DNA of 40,528 nucleotides from an uncultured Sutterella sp. (lineage in GTDB: Bacteria; Pseudomonadota; Gammaproteobacteria; Burkholderiales; Burkholderiaceae_F): NCBI GenBank assembly GCA_949282745.1, contig CASDQM010000012.1:1-40528 (forward strand). Reading direction: 5' to 3'. Shown here in pieces: positions 7,732-16,048 of this stretch (the stretch's first letter is position 1; each line of letters opens with the position of its first letter). The position numbers were made by a program, and so were the translations under genes. The notes under the pieces were generated by a model. That model saw nothing but the letters and a program-made list of their open reading frames with translations, was not told the origin of the DNA and searched no databases.

Positions 7732-8291
7732 CATTCGCGTTACAGCACTCTGACAAAGGGCGTTCTCGCACGGCCCGTCCGAATGCGCTAGAAGCGCCCC
7801 TTCCTTGCACGGCGACCCGTTCTGCACGCCGTCTTTCCTCCGGAACGAACGCCACACCTCCCCGCAACTCCTCCTCCCCTCACCAAACGTCCTAGGCAAT
7901 CGAACCTATTGCGAGTCCTTAGCTTTTGCAATAAAGTCTTTTCTACGCACTCACAAAGAGGCGCTCGGACCGGATCCCATTCCGGATTTCTTCCCCACCA
8001 CGGAGTTCCCCATGACCGCACGATTCACCATACGCCGCACGATCCGCAAGGATCCCGCGCGCTTCGTGCCCGCCTCGGAATTCCGACTTACGAGCCTTCT
8101 CCGCCTTAGGACGGGGGACGGCCGCTGATTATTTTCTTCACTCACCGCCGTTCTCCCGCCAAGAATCGCGAGCAGGACGGCGTACGGGGATCTTCCCCAT
8201 TCAGCCCGCACGAGCGCAAAACCGCCACGACGGCCCTTCGTTCGAACCTCTCGCGACGACGTGAGACCCAAACGAACCAAGGATGACCGTC
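7732..8291. other. intergenic region without a convincing gene
   Basis: Open frames here (for example 7805-8128 plus) have no ribosome site, no family features and atypical composition, so I leave them out. The region must hold the promoter of the ABC importer operon. The best candidate is TTGCGA near 7910 with ATAAAG 16 bases downstream near 7932, well upstream of the first gene. Confidence 0.3.
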
Positions 8292-9347
8292 ATGACGAAC
8301 CAAACGCCTCAAATCTTCAACGCTCCCTTCTCCCGCCGCACGTTCTGCCGCGGCGCCGCCCTCTTTGCCGCGGGTCTTGCGACGCCCCCGATTTTCGCGG
8401 CCGAGCCCGAAAAGACCGAAGTCACGATCGCCGTGGGCGGAAAGAACCTCTACTACTACCTTCCCGCCGCCATCGCCGAATGGAAGGGCTTTTACAAGGA
8501 AGAAGGCTTGGACGTCAAGGTCGTCGACTTCCAGGGCGGATCGAAATCTCTGCAGGCCGTCGTGGGCGGCTCCGCCGACGTGGTTTCGGGCGCTTTCGAG
8601 CACACGCTCTCGATGCAGGCGAAGCGCCAGGCGATGCGCGCCTTCGTGCTCCAGGGCCGCGCCCCGCAGTGCGTCTTTGCGGTGAACCGCAAGACGATGC
8701 CGAACTTTCAGGACGTGAAGGAACTCAAGGGCCGCCGCATCGGCGTCACGGCGCCGGGGTCGTCTTCGCACGTGATCGCGAACTACGTCCTGAAGCGCGC
8801 GGGCATCGCCTCGAACGAAGTGGCCGTAATCGGGATCGGCTCGGGCGCGGGCGCGATCGCAGCCGTGCGCGCGGGCCAGGTCGACGCCTTCGTGGGGCTC
8901 GACCCCGTGATCACGCAGTTGATGCAGGACGACGCGATTCAAATCGTCACCGACACGCGAAACGTCGCGGAATCGGACGCCCTTTTCGGCGGGCCCATGG
9001 TGGCGGGCTGCCTCTATGCCCCGACGAGCTTCGTCGAGAAGAACCCCGAAACCGTGCAGCGCTTGACGAACGCGATCGTGCGCGCCGACAAGTGGCTCGC
9101 AACCGTCACCCCCGACGAACTCGTGAAGGTGGTGCCTCGCGCGGCCTTCCTCGGGAACCCCAAGGTCTACGTCGAAGGTTTCCTCAAGAACCGTCCGGCG
9201 CTCTCCACCGACGGGCGCTTTCCCGAAGGCTGCGCCCAGATTTCCGCGGCGGCCCTCGCGACGGTCGACGCGAAGTTGAAGGACTTCCCCTTTGACTTCG
9301 GGACGGTCTTTACGAACGAATTCGTCGACAAGGCGACGGCAAAGTGA
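8292..9347 (+). CDS. ABC importer substrate-binding protein, SsuA/TauA/NMT1-like, Tat-exported
   Basis: This is the periplasmic binding protein of an importer for a small organic anion or vitamin precursor. It has 351 residues. The N-terminus has a twin-arginine motif (SRRTFCRG at residues 14-21), a hydrophobic stretch and a cleavage-like IFAA site near residue 37. The mature part shows the NMT1/SsuA pattern: YYYLPAAIAEWKGFYKEEGL, then VDFQGGSKSLQAVVGGSADV, then GRRIGVTAPGSSSHV. I prefer the ATG at 8292, because AAGGA lies 8 bases upstream; the in-frame ATG at 8283 overlaps that site. The ATPase and permease follow without a gap. Sulfonates, taurine, nitrate-like anions and pyrimidine precursors are all transported by this family; the sequence does not choose. 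Confidence 0.88.
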   Translation: MTNQTPQIFNAPFSRRTFCRGAALFAAGLATPPIFAAEPEKTEVTIAVGGKNLYYYLPAAIAEWKGFYKEEGLDVKVVDFQGGSKSLQAVVGGSADVVSGAFEHTLSMQAKRQAMRAFVLQGRAPQCVFAVNRKTMPNFQDVKELKGRRIGVTAPGSSSHVIANYVLKRAGIASNEVAVIGIGSGAGAIAAVRAGQVDAFVGLDPVITQLMQDDAIQIVTDTRNVAESDALFGGPMVAGCLYAPTSFVEKNPETVQRLTNAIVRADKWLATVTPDELVKVVPRAAFLGNPKVYVEGFLKNRPALSTDGRFPEGCAQISAAALATVDAKLKDFPFDFGTVFTNEFVDKATAK

Positions 9348-9361
9348 CGGGGAGCGAGAGG

Positions 9362-10195
9362 ATGCAAAAAGCTTTCACATCGGCGAATCCCGCCCCCGCG
9401 CTCGACTTTCGGGGCGTCACCTGCCGCTTTGCCGGCAAACCTGGGCAACCCGACTACACGGCGACCGAGAACGTGTCGTTCACGGTCGAAGCGGGCGAAT
9501 TCGTGAGCGTCGTGGGCCCCACGGGCTGCGGCAAGTCCACGATCCTCAACGCCGCGGCGGGGCTTTTGAAGCCGACCGAGGGCGAAGTGCGGGTCTTCGG
9601 CGAAACGCTCACGGGGATCAACCGCCGCGCCGGATACATGTTCCAGGCGGAAAGCCTCATGCCCTGGGCCACGGCCTATGAAAACGTCGTGATGGGCCTT
9701 CGCTATCGGGGCGTTCCCGAGACTGAGCGGCGCGAAGCGGGCATGTCGTGGCTTGCGCGCGTCGGGCTCGAGCGCTTCGCGGACCGTTATCCCCACGAAC
9801 TCTCGGGCGGGATGCGAAAGCGCGTGGCGCTTGCGCAGACGCTCGTCACCGACCCCGACATTCTCCTCATGGACGAATCCTTTTCCGCGCTCGACATCCA
9901 GACGCGGCAGCTGATGGAAAACGAATTGCTCGACATCTGGCAGAGCGCGAAGAAAGCGGTCCTCTTCATCACGCACGACTTGGACGAAGCCGTTTCGATG
10001 TCGGACCGCGTCGTGGTGCTCTCGGCCGGACCGGCTTCGCACCCGATCGGAAACTTCCCGACCGAACTGCCGCGTCCGCGAAACGTCGTCGAAATCCGCA
10101 CGACGCCCGACTTCCTCGCCTGCCACGAAGCGATCTGGAACGTGCTGCGAGACGAAGTCCTGAAGAGTTATCACCAACACCGCGAGTCGATTTAA
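9362..10195 (+). CDS. ABC importer ATP-binding subunit, SsuB/TauB-like
   Basis: This 277-residue nucleotide-binding protein energises the importer. Walker A is GPTGCGKST (about residues 52-60), the signature motif is LSGGMRKR (about 145-152), and Walker B is ILLMDESFSALD (about 167-178) followed by the switch histidine in FITHDLDEA. These are typical of the nitrate/sulfonate/taurine ATPase group. The start is the ATG at 9362 with GGAG 7 bases upstream; a GTG at 9344 overlaps the previous stop codon and would add six residues. The permease gene begins 13 bp after the stop with its own GGGGGAG site, so the three genes form one operon. Confidence 0.92.
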   Translation: MQKAFTSANPAPALDFRGVTCRFAGKPGQPDYTATENVSFTVEAGEFVSVVGPTGCGKSTILNAAAGLLKPTEGEVRVFGETLTGINRRAGYMFQAESLMPWATAYENVVMGLRYRGVPETERREAGMSWLARVGLERFADRYPHELSGGMRKRVALAQTLVTDPDILLMDESFSALDIQTRQLMENELLDIWQSAKKAVLFITHDLDEAVSMSDRVVVLSAGPASHPIGNFPTELPRPRNVVEIRTTPDFLACHEAIWNVLRDEVLKSYHQHRESI

Positions 10196-10208
10196 GGGGG
10201 AGACAATC

Positions 10209-11075
10209 ATGACGCAAACGCATGCCGCGGCCGTTCGGGCCGTTCAAAATCCCAAGGCGAGAACCGAGGAGCGGGAACGCCACAACGCCCGTTGGCGCGT
10301 GCGCGCGGGCCAGTGGGGCCTGCTCGTTGCGGTCTTCGTCTTCTGGTGGCTCATGACAAAGCCCGGACTCGTGCCGCCCTTCTTCTTCGAAAACGACAGT
10401 CAGGCGGCCTTCTTTTTCGGCGAGCCCGATCAGATTTTCTTGCGCATCTGGGAGTGGTTTGCGGGCGGAGAAATCTACCGGCACCTCTTCGTGACGCTCT
10501 ACGAAACCCTGATGGCCTTCGTAATCGGGACGGTTTCGGGGCTCTTCGTCGGGCTCTGGCTTGCCCGCGCCCCCACGGCCGCGGCCGTGCTCGATCCCTT
10601 CATCAAGGGGCTGAACTCCATGCCCCGCGTGATTTTGGCGCCGATCTTCGCCGTCTGGTTCGGGCTCGGGCCGGCGTCGAAGATTGCGCTCGGCGTCACG
10701 CTCGTCTTCTTCATCGTTTTCTTCAACGTCTATCAGGGCGTGCGGGAAGTCAATCCCACGGTCTTGGCGAGCGCGCGCATGCTGGGCGCGACGAACCGGC
10801 AGCTCATGCGCACCGTCTACATTCCGTCGGCGATGAGCTGGGTCTTTTCGAGCCTTCACACCTCGGTCGGGATGGCTTTCGTCGCGGCCGTGATCGGCGA
10901 ATACCTCGGAAGCGCCGAGGGTGTGGGCTACCTGATTCTCCAGGCCGAAACGACCTTCGACATGAACACCGTGATGGCGGGGATTCTCGTTCTGACGGCC
11001 TTCGCGCTCGTCATCGACCGGGCTGTCACCGAACTTGAGCGCCGCTTCATGCGCTGGCAGCCGGCCGTGAAGTAA
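10209..11075 (+). CDS. ABC importer permease, SsuC/TauC-like
   Basis: This inner-membrane permease has 288 residues and about six or seven hydrophobic segments. The cytoplasmic coupling loop with the EAA-type motif is visible (LASARMLGATNRQLMR followed by VYIPSA). The first segment is preceded by a charged cytoplasmic N-terminus of about 35 residues. The family is the BPD_transp_1 type permease of nitrate/sulfonate/taurine importers. It is the last gene of the operon and is followed by a strong hairpin. Confidence 0.9.
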   Translation: MTQTHAAAVRAVQNPKARTEERERHNARWRVRAGQWGLLVAVFVFWWLMTKPGLVPPFFFENDSQAAFFFGEPDQIFLRIWEWFAGGEIYRHLFVTLYETLMAFVIGTVSGLFVGLWLARAPTAAAVLDPFIKGLNSMPRVILAPIFAVWFGLGPASKIALGVTLVFFIVFFNVYQGVREVNPTVLASARMLGATNRQLMRTVYIPSAMSWVFSSLHTSVGMAFVAAVIGEYLGSAEGVGYLILQAETTFDMNTVMAGILVLTAFALVIDRAVTELERRFMRWQPAVK

Positions 11076-11089
11076 TCCCTATCCCGATC

Positions 11090-11127
11090 GCCCCGCGAAA
11101 GCGCACTCCCCCGAGCTTTCGCGGGGC
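11090..11127 (+). terminator. strong hairpin after the ABC importer operon
   Basis: A perfect 13-bp stem, GCCCCGCGAAAGC with GCTTTCGCGGGGC, closes a 12-base loop 14 bp after the permease stop. There is no T-run after it, so it may stabilise the mRNA end or need Rho. Confidence 0.6.
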
Positions 11128-11196
11128 GGTTCGGATTGAGCTCTAAGGAAAACGAAGGGAAAGGCCCGAAGAAAGGGGCCGCCTCACGCGCCTCGC

Positions 11197-11275
11197 GGAT
11201 ACGACCGCATAAGACCGGATAACACCGCATACGACTGCATAAGTCTGCATAGGAGCGCATAACTTCGCATACGCG
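11197..11275. repeat. tandem repeat with 10-bp period, about eight copies
   Basis: The unit is about A(A/C)GACCGCAT; each copy ends in GCAT or GGAT, and the GCATA/GGATA steps recur exactly every 10 bases from about 11197 to 11274. It lies between the convergent ABC permease and LeuE-like genes. The period is not a multiple of three, so it is not coding, and it matches roughly one DNA helical turn, so any bound protein would meet all copies on the same face. Confidence 0.85.
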
Positions 11276-11307
11276 CAGTCGATGCGCACGACTCGCCTTG
11301 GCAAACC

Positions 11308-11985
11308 TCAGCCCGTGACAAGCTTCCAGGCGAAAAAGAGAAAGAGAAGTGCGACGGCGGCGTTTCCGATCCGCCCCCAGACGGGTCGGCGCCCGAAGAA
11401 GAAAAGAAGGGCCTTCCCGACCTGCGTAAGCGCCGTCAGATAGCAGACGCTCCAGAACTGCAGCGTCACGGCGAGCGTCAGAAAAGCAAGCGCCGGATGC
11501 CCCTTCGTAGTGTCGACAAAGGGAAGGAAAAACGAGAGCATAAAGAGGATCGCCTTCGGGTTCGAGAGGCTCAGCACGAGCGCCGTGCGAAAGGCGGTCT
11601 TGGGGGCGATCTTGGGTTTCTCCGTCTTTGTCTCGCGCAGCGTCACCGCGTCTCCCGACGTAGCCGGAGCCGCTTTCTTCAGCTCCTTCCAGAGACCCGA
11701 AAGAATCCGGAAGGCAAGCCACGTCAGATACGCCGCCCCCGCGCACTTCAGGGCGAAGAAGACCGTGGGGTTCGCGATGATGAGGGCCGCGACGCCGAGG
11801 TAGACGGCGAGAAGAAGAATGATGTCGCCGAGCCACACCCCGCAGGCGCCGGCAAAGCCTACGCGCGCCCCGTCGCTCACGCTCGTTCTCAGAACGTAGA
11901 GGCTGTTGGGGCCGGGGCAGAGGACGATGAGAAGCGACGCGACGAAGAAGGTCGGGTAGTCGATAACGCCGAGGCTTTCGAACAT
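11308..11985 (-). CDS. leuE: LysE/RhtB family amino-acid exporter, LeuE-like
   Basis: This 225-residue inner-membrane protein matches the LysE/RhtB exporters. The N-terminus resembles E. coli LeuE: a short MFESLGVIDYPTFF lead, then VLCPGPNSLYVLRTSVSDGA and GACGVWLGD. The second half carries the SLSNPKAILFMLSFFLPF motif typical of the family. Six hydrophobic segments are visible. LeuE exports leucine and related hydrophobic amino acids in E. coli; the exact substrate here is inferred only. The ATG at 11985 is preceded by a weak purine stretch. The gene is convergent with the ABC importer and transcribed away from the flavoprotein terminator. Confidence 0.82.
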   Translation of the reverse strand: MFESLGVIDYPTFFVASLLIVLCPGPNSLYVLRTSVSDGARVGFAGACGVWLGDIILLLAVYLGVAALIIANPTVFFALKCAGAAYLTWLAFRILSGLWKELKKAAPATSGDAVTLRETKTEKPKIAPKTAFRTALVLSLSNPKAILFMLSFFLPFVDTTKGHPALAFLTLAVTLQFWSVCYLTALTQVGKALLFFFGRRPVWGRIGNAAVALLFLFFAWKLVTG

Positions 11986-12143
11986 GGTGCGGGGATTTTC
12001 AGACGTGGGAAACGCTTCATTCTATGACGGCGTTCTCCCGACGTGGCGGGGCGTACGGAACAAACGACAAAACCTCCGACGAAGAGTCAGCCCGGGCGGG
12101 AAAAAGGCGCTTCTGTCGAGTGCTCCGCCTCATCCAAAACCGC

Positions 12144-12181
12144 AAATCTGAACGCGGTTAAGCTTAACGTCGTTAAGATTT
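12144..12181. promoter_or_regulatory. large inverted repeat upstream of the LeuE-like gene
   Basis: Arms AAATCTGAACG and CGTTAAGATTT pair at 10 of 11 positions around a 16-base centre that is itself symmetric (TTAAGCTTAA). It sits about 160 bp upstream of the leuE-like start in the 317-bp interval 11986-12302. It looks like a dimeric regulator operator. Nothing else gene-like is visible in that interval apart from the terminator at 12222-12243. Confidence 0.45.
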
Positions 12182-12221
12182 GAAGCCGTCTCCCGGGAAG
12201 GATCGGCCACGTCGAAAGAAA

Positions 12222-12243
12222 GGCCGCCCGAATCCGGACGGCC
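12222..12243 (-). terminator. terminator of the 12303-13805 flavoprotein gene
   Basis: On the minus strand GGCCGTCCG pairs with CGGGCGGCC (one G-T pair) across a 4-base loop and is followed by TTTCTTTC. It lies 60 bp past the flavoprotein stop. Confidence 0.75.
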
Positions 12244-12302
12244 CCTCCAAGAACGATCTTCAGGTCGGGGCGCGGAAACGCGTCCGCGCCCTCTTCCCTG
12301 CC

Positions 12303-13805
12303 TTACTTTCCGAGCGCCTCCTTCGCGGCGTACTCACCCGCGAGACGACCCGAGGTGTAGGCGATGCCGAGCCCCGTGCCCGAAGTGTAGACGCGGTTGT
12401 AGTACGGACGGTTGATGACTTCGCCGCCCGCATAAAGGCCCTTGATCGGCTTTCCGGCCTTGTCGACCACGCGGAAGTGGTCGTCCACCTTGACGCCGCC
12501 CATGGTGCCGCCCGTCTGCGGAATGACGCGGACGGCGTAGAAGGGCGCTTTGTTGAAGGGCTTCAAGAACGCCTTGGGCTTGCCGAAGGCCTTGTCGTCA
12601 CCCGTTTCGCAGGCGCGGTTGTAGTCCGTCATGGTCTTTTCCAAGGCCTCGGTCGGAACGCCGAGCGCTTCGCCCAATTCCTTCCAGGAATTCGCCTTCA
12701 CGGAAATCTTCGGATCCTGCACGCCGTTCAGCACTTCGACCTTCTTCGGGTCCTGGCTGTCGACGATCGCCCAGACGGCCTTTTGCATCGCGACCGGATC
12801 AGTGAGGTACGGGAGGTCTTCGTTGACGAAGCGTTCGCCCTTTTCGTTCACGAAGACGCGGTCCTTGTACTTGTCCTTCGAAGTAAAGGTCTTCGAGTAT
12901 TCGGGCTTTGCCCCCGAAACGTAGAGACCGATCACCCAGGCGTCTTCGTATTCGACGCCGCCCGCCTTCACAGCCATGCGGATGCCGTCGCCCGTGGCGC
13001 CCACCGTCGCGACCGACTTGTCGGTATAGGGGGCGTAGACGGGAACGAGGCGCTCCATCATTTCCTTGTTGTGCGCGAAACCGCCCGTAGCAAGGATCAC
13101 CGCCTTGGCGGAGACTTCGTAGGCGGTCTTCTTGTCCGCGGCCTTCACGCCCACGACTTCACCCTTTTCGTTCTGAATGAGGTCGGTGACAGGGGTCGCC
13201 GTACGGACGGGGACACCCATCTTGTCGAGATAGAGCTTGACGTTCTTAATGACGAAGCGGCCGCCCGCCGGGGACGAGCCGCGGCCCGAAGCCGGAACGG
13301 GCGATTCGGAGGGCGCGTGCGCGTAGTTGGGGCCCCCGTAGCCAAACGGCCGGGGCTTCGCGAAGGTGTGTCCCACGACCTCTTCAAGCCAGTTGATCGT
13401 GTCCGTGAAGGCGAAGGTCATGGACTTCACGAGCGCTTCGTCGGGATAGTCCTTGCTTCCGCCCTGGTAGGAGCGCTTCTGGTCGTTCAACCAAATCTTC
13501 ATGAAGCCTTCGGAGGTCGTTTCCTTTTCGCCCGCGCGGGCCTGGGCCTTCGTGTCGCCCGCCGCGATCGCGCCGCCCGCGAGGGCGGAACTGCCGCCGA
13601 TGAAGGGCATTTTTTCAAAGACGATCACCTTGGCGCCGTGCTGCGCCGCGGAAGCCGCGGCCGCCACGCCCGTGCCGCCCGCCCCCACGACCACGACGTC
13701 GGCCGAGAGTTTTTCGACGGGCAGAGCGCCCGAAGCCGCAAAGGCGAAGCCCGCGGTCGTCATGAGAAGCGTGAGCGCGGTCGCGCGAAAGATCGATTTC
13801 GTCAT
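12303..13805 (-). CDS. exported FAD-binding reductase, fumarate reductase/flavocytochrome c family
   Basis: This 500-residue protein belongs to the FAD_binding_2 family of soluble fumarate, urocanate and related reductases. A Sec signal peptide (residues 1-24, ending GFAFAA) targets it to the periplasm. The FAD dinucleotide motif is VVVGAGGTGVAAA (about 37-50), and GGSSALAGGAIAAGD follows as in the family. There is no CxxCH heme domain, so electrons must come from a separate cytochrome or quinol enzyme not in this window. Near the C-terminus, the segment equivalent to HGANRLGGN of fumarate reductases reads NRVYTSGTGLGIA; the arginine is kept but its surroundings differ, so the acceptor may not be fumarate. 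The start has an excellent site (GGAG, 6-7 bases). It is a single-gene unit with its own terminator. Confidence 0.85.
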   Translation of the reverse strand: MTKSIFRATALTLLMTTAGFAFAASGALPVEKLSADVVVVGAGGTGVAAAASAAQHGAKVIVFEKMPFIGGSSALAGGAIAAGDTKAQARAGEKETTSEGFMKIWLNDQKRSYQGGSKDYPDEALVKSMTFAFTDTINWLEEVVGHTFAKPRPFGYGGPNYAHAPSESPVPASGRGSSPAGGRFVIKNVKLYLDKMGVPVRTATPVTDLIQNEKGEVVGVKAADKKTAYEVSAKAVILATGGFAHNKEMMERLVPVYAPYTDKSVATVGATGDGIRMAVKAGGVEYEDAWVIGLYVSGAKPEYSKTFTSKDKYKDRVFVNEKGERFVNEDLPYLTDPVAMQKAVWAIVDSQDPKKVEVLNGVQDPKISVKANSWKELGEALGVPTEALEKTMTDYNRACETGDDKAFGKPKAFLKPFNKAPFYAVRVIPQTGGTMGGVKVDDHFRVVDKAGKPIKGLYAGGEVINRPYYNRVYTSGTGLGIAYTSGRLAGEYAAKEALGK

Positions 13806-14015
13806 GTCGTCTCCTTTGTATTCGGCCCGCGCAGAAAGGGAGGATCAGACGCGAACGCCCCCTCCCTTCACGGTGCCGTACGGTGAATCTTGGGTTCGGG
13901 AACAATCTAGCCCGAAGCGCCCTTTCGCGCCAGTCCGCGGTTTTCCCGACCTCTTGAAGAAAAGGCGCCGAACCCTCGGGCCCGACGCCTTTGACTTTTT
14001 GACTGGCGGTCTTCG

Positions 14016-15695
14016 TCAGGAGATAAATCCCCAGAGGAGCACCAAAAGAAGCTGCCCCGTGAGAATGCGAAGGAACATCGCAAGAGGATAGACGGTCGAG
14101 TACGCGACCGACGAGGAGTTCTTTTCCGAGAGCGTCGCCGCGTAGGCAAGCGCGGGAGGATCGGTCGTCGCTCCCGCCATCAGGCCCACGATGCTGTGGA
14201 AGTTGATGTGAAAGACCTTTCTCGCGACGACGCCCACGACGAGAAGCGGAATGAGCGTGACGAAAAGCCCGAGGAGGACGTAGAGCAACCCGTTCCCCTG
14301 CGTGATGGCCGCAACGAAGCTCTCGCCCGCGGCGAGCCCGACGCTCGCCAAAAAGAGCGAAATCCCGATTTCGCGCATCATGAGACTCGCCGACTGCGTC
14401 GTGTAGGTGACGAGACGGGCGAAATTCCCGAAGCGCCCGAGAAGAATCGCGACGATGAGCGGCCCGCCCGCAAGGCCGAGCTTGAGGGGCGCGGGCATAC
14501 CGGGAATCGCGATCGGAATGCTCCCCAAAACGATCCCGAGCGCGAGACCCACGAAGATCGTGAAGATGTTCGGGTGGTAGAGCTTCTTCACCTTGTTGCC
14601 AAGCAGCGTCTCGAGACGCTGGAGCGCGGGTTCCGGCCCGACGCAGTAAACCTGGTCGCCCACCTGCAGATGGAGGTTCGAATAGGGAAAAAGCGTCATG
14701 CCGGCTCGGAAGACGCGCGTGATGTTGACGCCGTCCATCTGATTGAGCGCGAGGTCCTTCAACATCATCCCGTTGAACTTCTCCCGCGTGATGAGGATCG
14801 TGCGGGTCGCAAGGGGCGACTTTTCGTTCGCGAGATCCACGCCCTTCTTTTCGCCTCCGAAGAAGGCCGTGACGGGAAGACGGTCGTCGGGCGCGGCGAC
14901 GATGCGAAGAACGTCGCCCTCCTGAACGACCGTTTCGGCCGTGGGGCTCGAGAGTGCTCCCTTCGAGAGAATGCGGCTGCAGATGAAGGAGCGCCCCGTA
15001 AATTCGCGGATCGCCCCGAGGGTCTTGCCCGCCACCGCGGGGTTCGTGACTTCCACGTGGAAGAAGATGGGTTCGCGGTTGTGTTCCTTTTCTTCCGTCT
15101 CCCAGTGCTTGTCCTCTTCCGCGAGATCGATCGAGAAGACTTTTCTGAGAAGCACGGCGCAGAAGATCGCCCCGACGACGCCGAGCGGATAGGCGCAGGC
15201 GTAGGCGACCGCGATGTTCTCCCCTTCGTAGTGAAGAAGGTCGAGCGCCTCCTGCGTGGCGCCGAGGCCCGGCGTATTCGTGACGGCCCCGTAGTGAACG
15301 CCCAGCATTTGAGGAAGCGACACCCAGTCCTTAAGTAAGAACCAGAGCGCGACCGTCACGACGATCCCGAGAAGGACGATCATGACGGTGAGGAGATTCA
15401 AAACGAGTCCCCCGCTCTTGAAGGACGAGAAGAAGGAGGGCCCCACCTGCAGGCCCACGAAGAAGATGAAGAGCGTGAGGCCGAAGTCGCGGATGAAAAA
15501 GAGCACGGGCTCCGGCACCGTGAGGCCGAAGTGCCCGGCGGCGAGCCCCACGAAGAGAACGAAGGTGACGCCGAGCGAAATGCCCGCCACCTTGAGGCGT
15601 CCGAGGAGGGTTCCGAGGGCAACGACGAGCGCGTAGACGAGAATGATGTGCGCCACGGCGTTCGTGTCGGTGATGAGTGCGCGAAGCCAATCCAT
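14016..15695 (-). CDS. AspT/YidE-YbjL family transporter with two RCK-C domains
   Basis: This 559-residue membrane protein has the arrangement of the aspartate-alanine exchanger (AspT) family and of YidE/YbjL. There are about five membrane segments, then two cytoplasmic TrkA-C/RCK-C type domains in the middle (around residues 205-375), and a second set of about five segments. The two membrane halves share the internal-duplication motif, GVHYGAVTNTPGLGATQEAL in the first and GLMAGATTDPPALAYA in the second. AspT itself exchanges aspartate for alanine; YidE-type members are of unknown substrate. The start is the ATG at 15695 (MDWLRALITDTNA); the frame is open for 73 further codons but that part has no membrane-protein character. 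Its position beside asparaginase and DcuC fits an aspartate-related substrate. Confidence 0.85.
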   Translation of the reverse strand: MDWLRALITDTNAVAHIILVYALVVALGTLLGRLKVAGISLGVTFVLFVGLAAGHFGLTVPEPVLFFIRDFGLTLFIFFVGLQVGPSFFSSFKSGGLVLNLLTVMIVLLGIVVTVALWFLLKDWVSLPQMLGVHYGAVTNTPGLGATQEALDLLHYEGENIAVAYACAYPLGVVGAIFCAVLLRKVFSIDLAEEDKHWETEEKEHNREPIFFHVEVTNPAVAGKTLGAIREFTGRSFICSRILSKGALSSPTAETVVQEGDVLRIVAAPDDRLPVTAFFGGEKKGVDLANEKSPLATRTILITREKFNGMMLKDLALNQMDGVNITRVFRAGMTLFPYSNLHLQVGDQVYCVGPEPALQRLETLLGNKVKKLYHPNIFTIFVGLALGIVLGSIPIAIPGMPAPLKLGLAGGPLIVAILLGRFGNFARLVTYTTQSASLMMREIGISLFLASVGLAAGESFVAAITQGNGLLYVLLGLFVTLIPLLVVGVVARKVFHINFHSIVGLMAGATTDPPALAYAATLSEKNSSSVAYSTVYPLAMFLRILTGQLLLVLLWGFIS

Positions 15696-15827
15696 GACAA
15701 AAACTCTGACGGCCGATGCCGAAAAACCTGCCGCGCCCGGGAGGCGCGCAATCGACCTTTCCGATTTCCCAAAAAAAAGTATGCGGCATTCTACAAAAAT
15801 GCGCCCGAACCCGCACCCGTCCTCAAG

Positions 15828-15854
15828 GAAAACCCTCGCCGCCGGCGGGTTTTC
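15828..15854. other. symmetrical hairpin in the 353-bp gap before the AspT-like gene
   Basis: GAAAACCC and GGGTTTTC pair perfectly around an 11-base G/C-rich centre that can extend the stem. It resembles a bidirectional terminator and lies upstream of the AspT-like gene. The rest of 15696-16048 holds the pepT terminators and no gene that I can support. Confidence 0.45.
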
Positions 15855-15888
15855 TCGGAGAATGCGGCGCGTCCCGTCCGGCTTCGAA

Positions 15889-15930
15889 CGGCGAAAAAAG
15901 AGGCGGCCCGACAAACGCGGTCGAGCCGCC
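15889..15930 (-). terminator. intrinsic terminator of the dcuC-porin-ansB-pepT unit
   Basis: On the minus strand GGCGGCTCGAC pairs with GTCGGGCCGCC (one mismatch) across a 7-base loop and is followed by TCTTTTTT. A second strong hairpin, CCCGGCCTCCG with CGGAGACCGGG, stands at 15991-16024, just 25 bp past pepT. Confidence 0.8.
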
Positions 15931-16048
15931 CGAGTGCCAAAAAGCTTGGATCCGAATCCTCCCGCATCCCGCTTCGGCGCGAAAGGAACTCCCGGCCTCC
16001 GACGCCGAAGCGCCGGAGACCGGGATCGGCACTCAACCGAAACCTAAG

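Noticed and set aside
8292-11075. Specific substrate assignment (taurine, sulfonate, nitrate or thiamine precursor) for the ABC importer.
   Set aside because: No desulfonation, nitrate or thiamine gene is adjacent and the binding-protein sequence alone does not decide.
12180-13886. 568-codon plus-strand open frame opposite the flavoprotein.
   Set aside because: Mirrors codon structure of a clearly real gene with signal peptide and FAD motif on the other strand.
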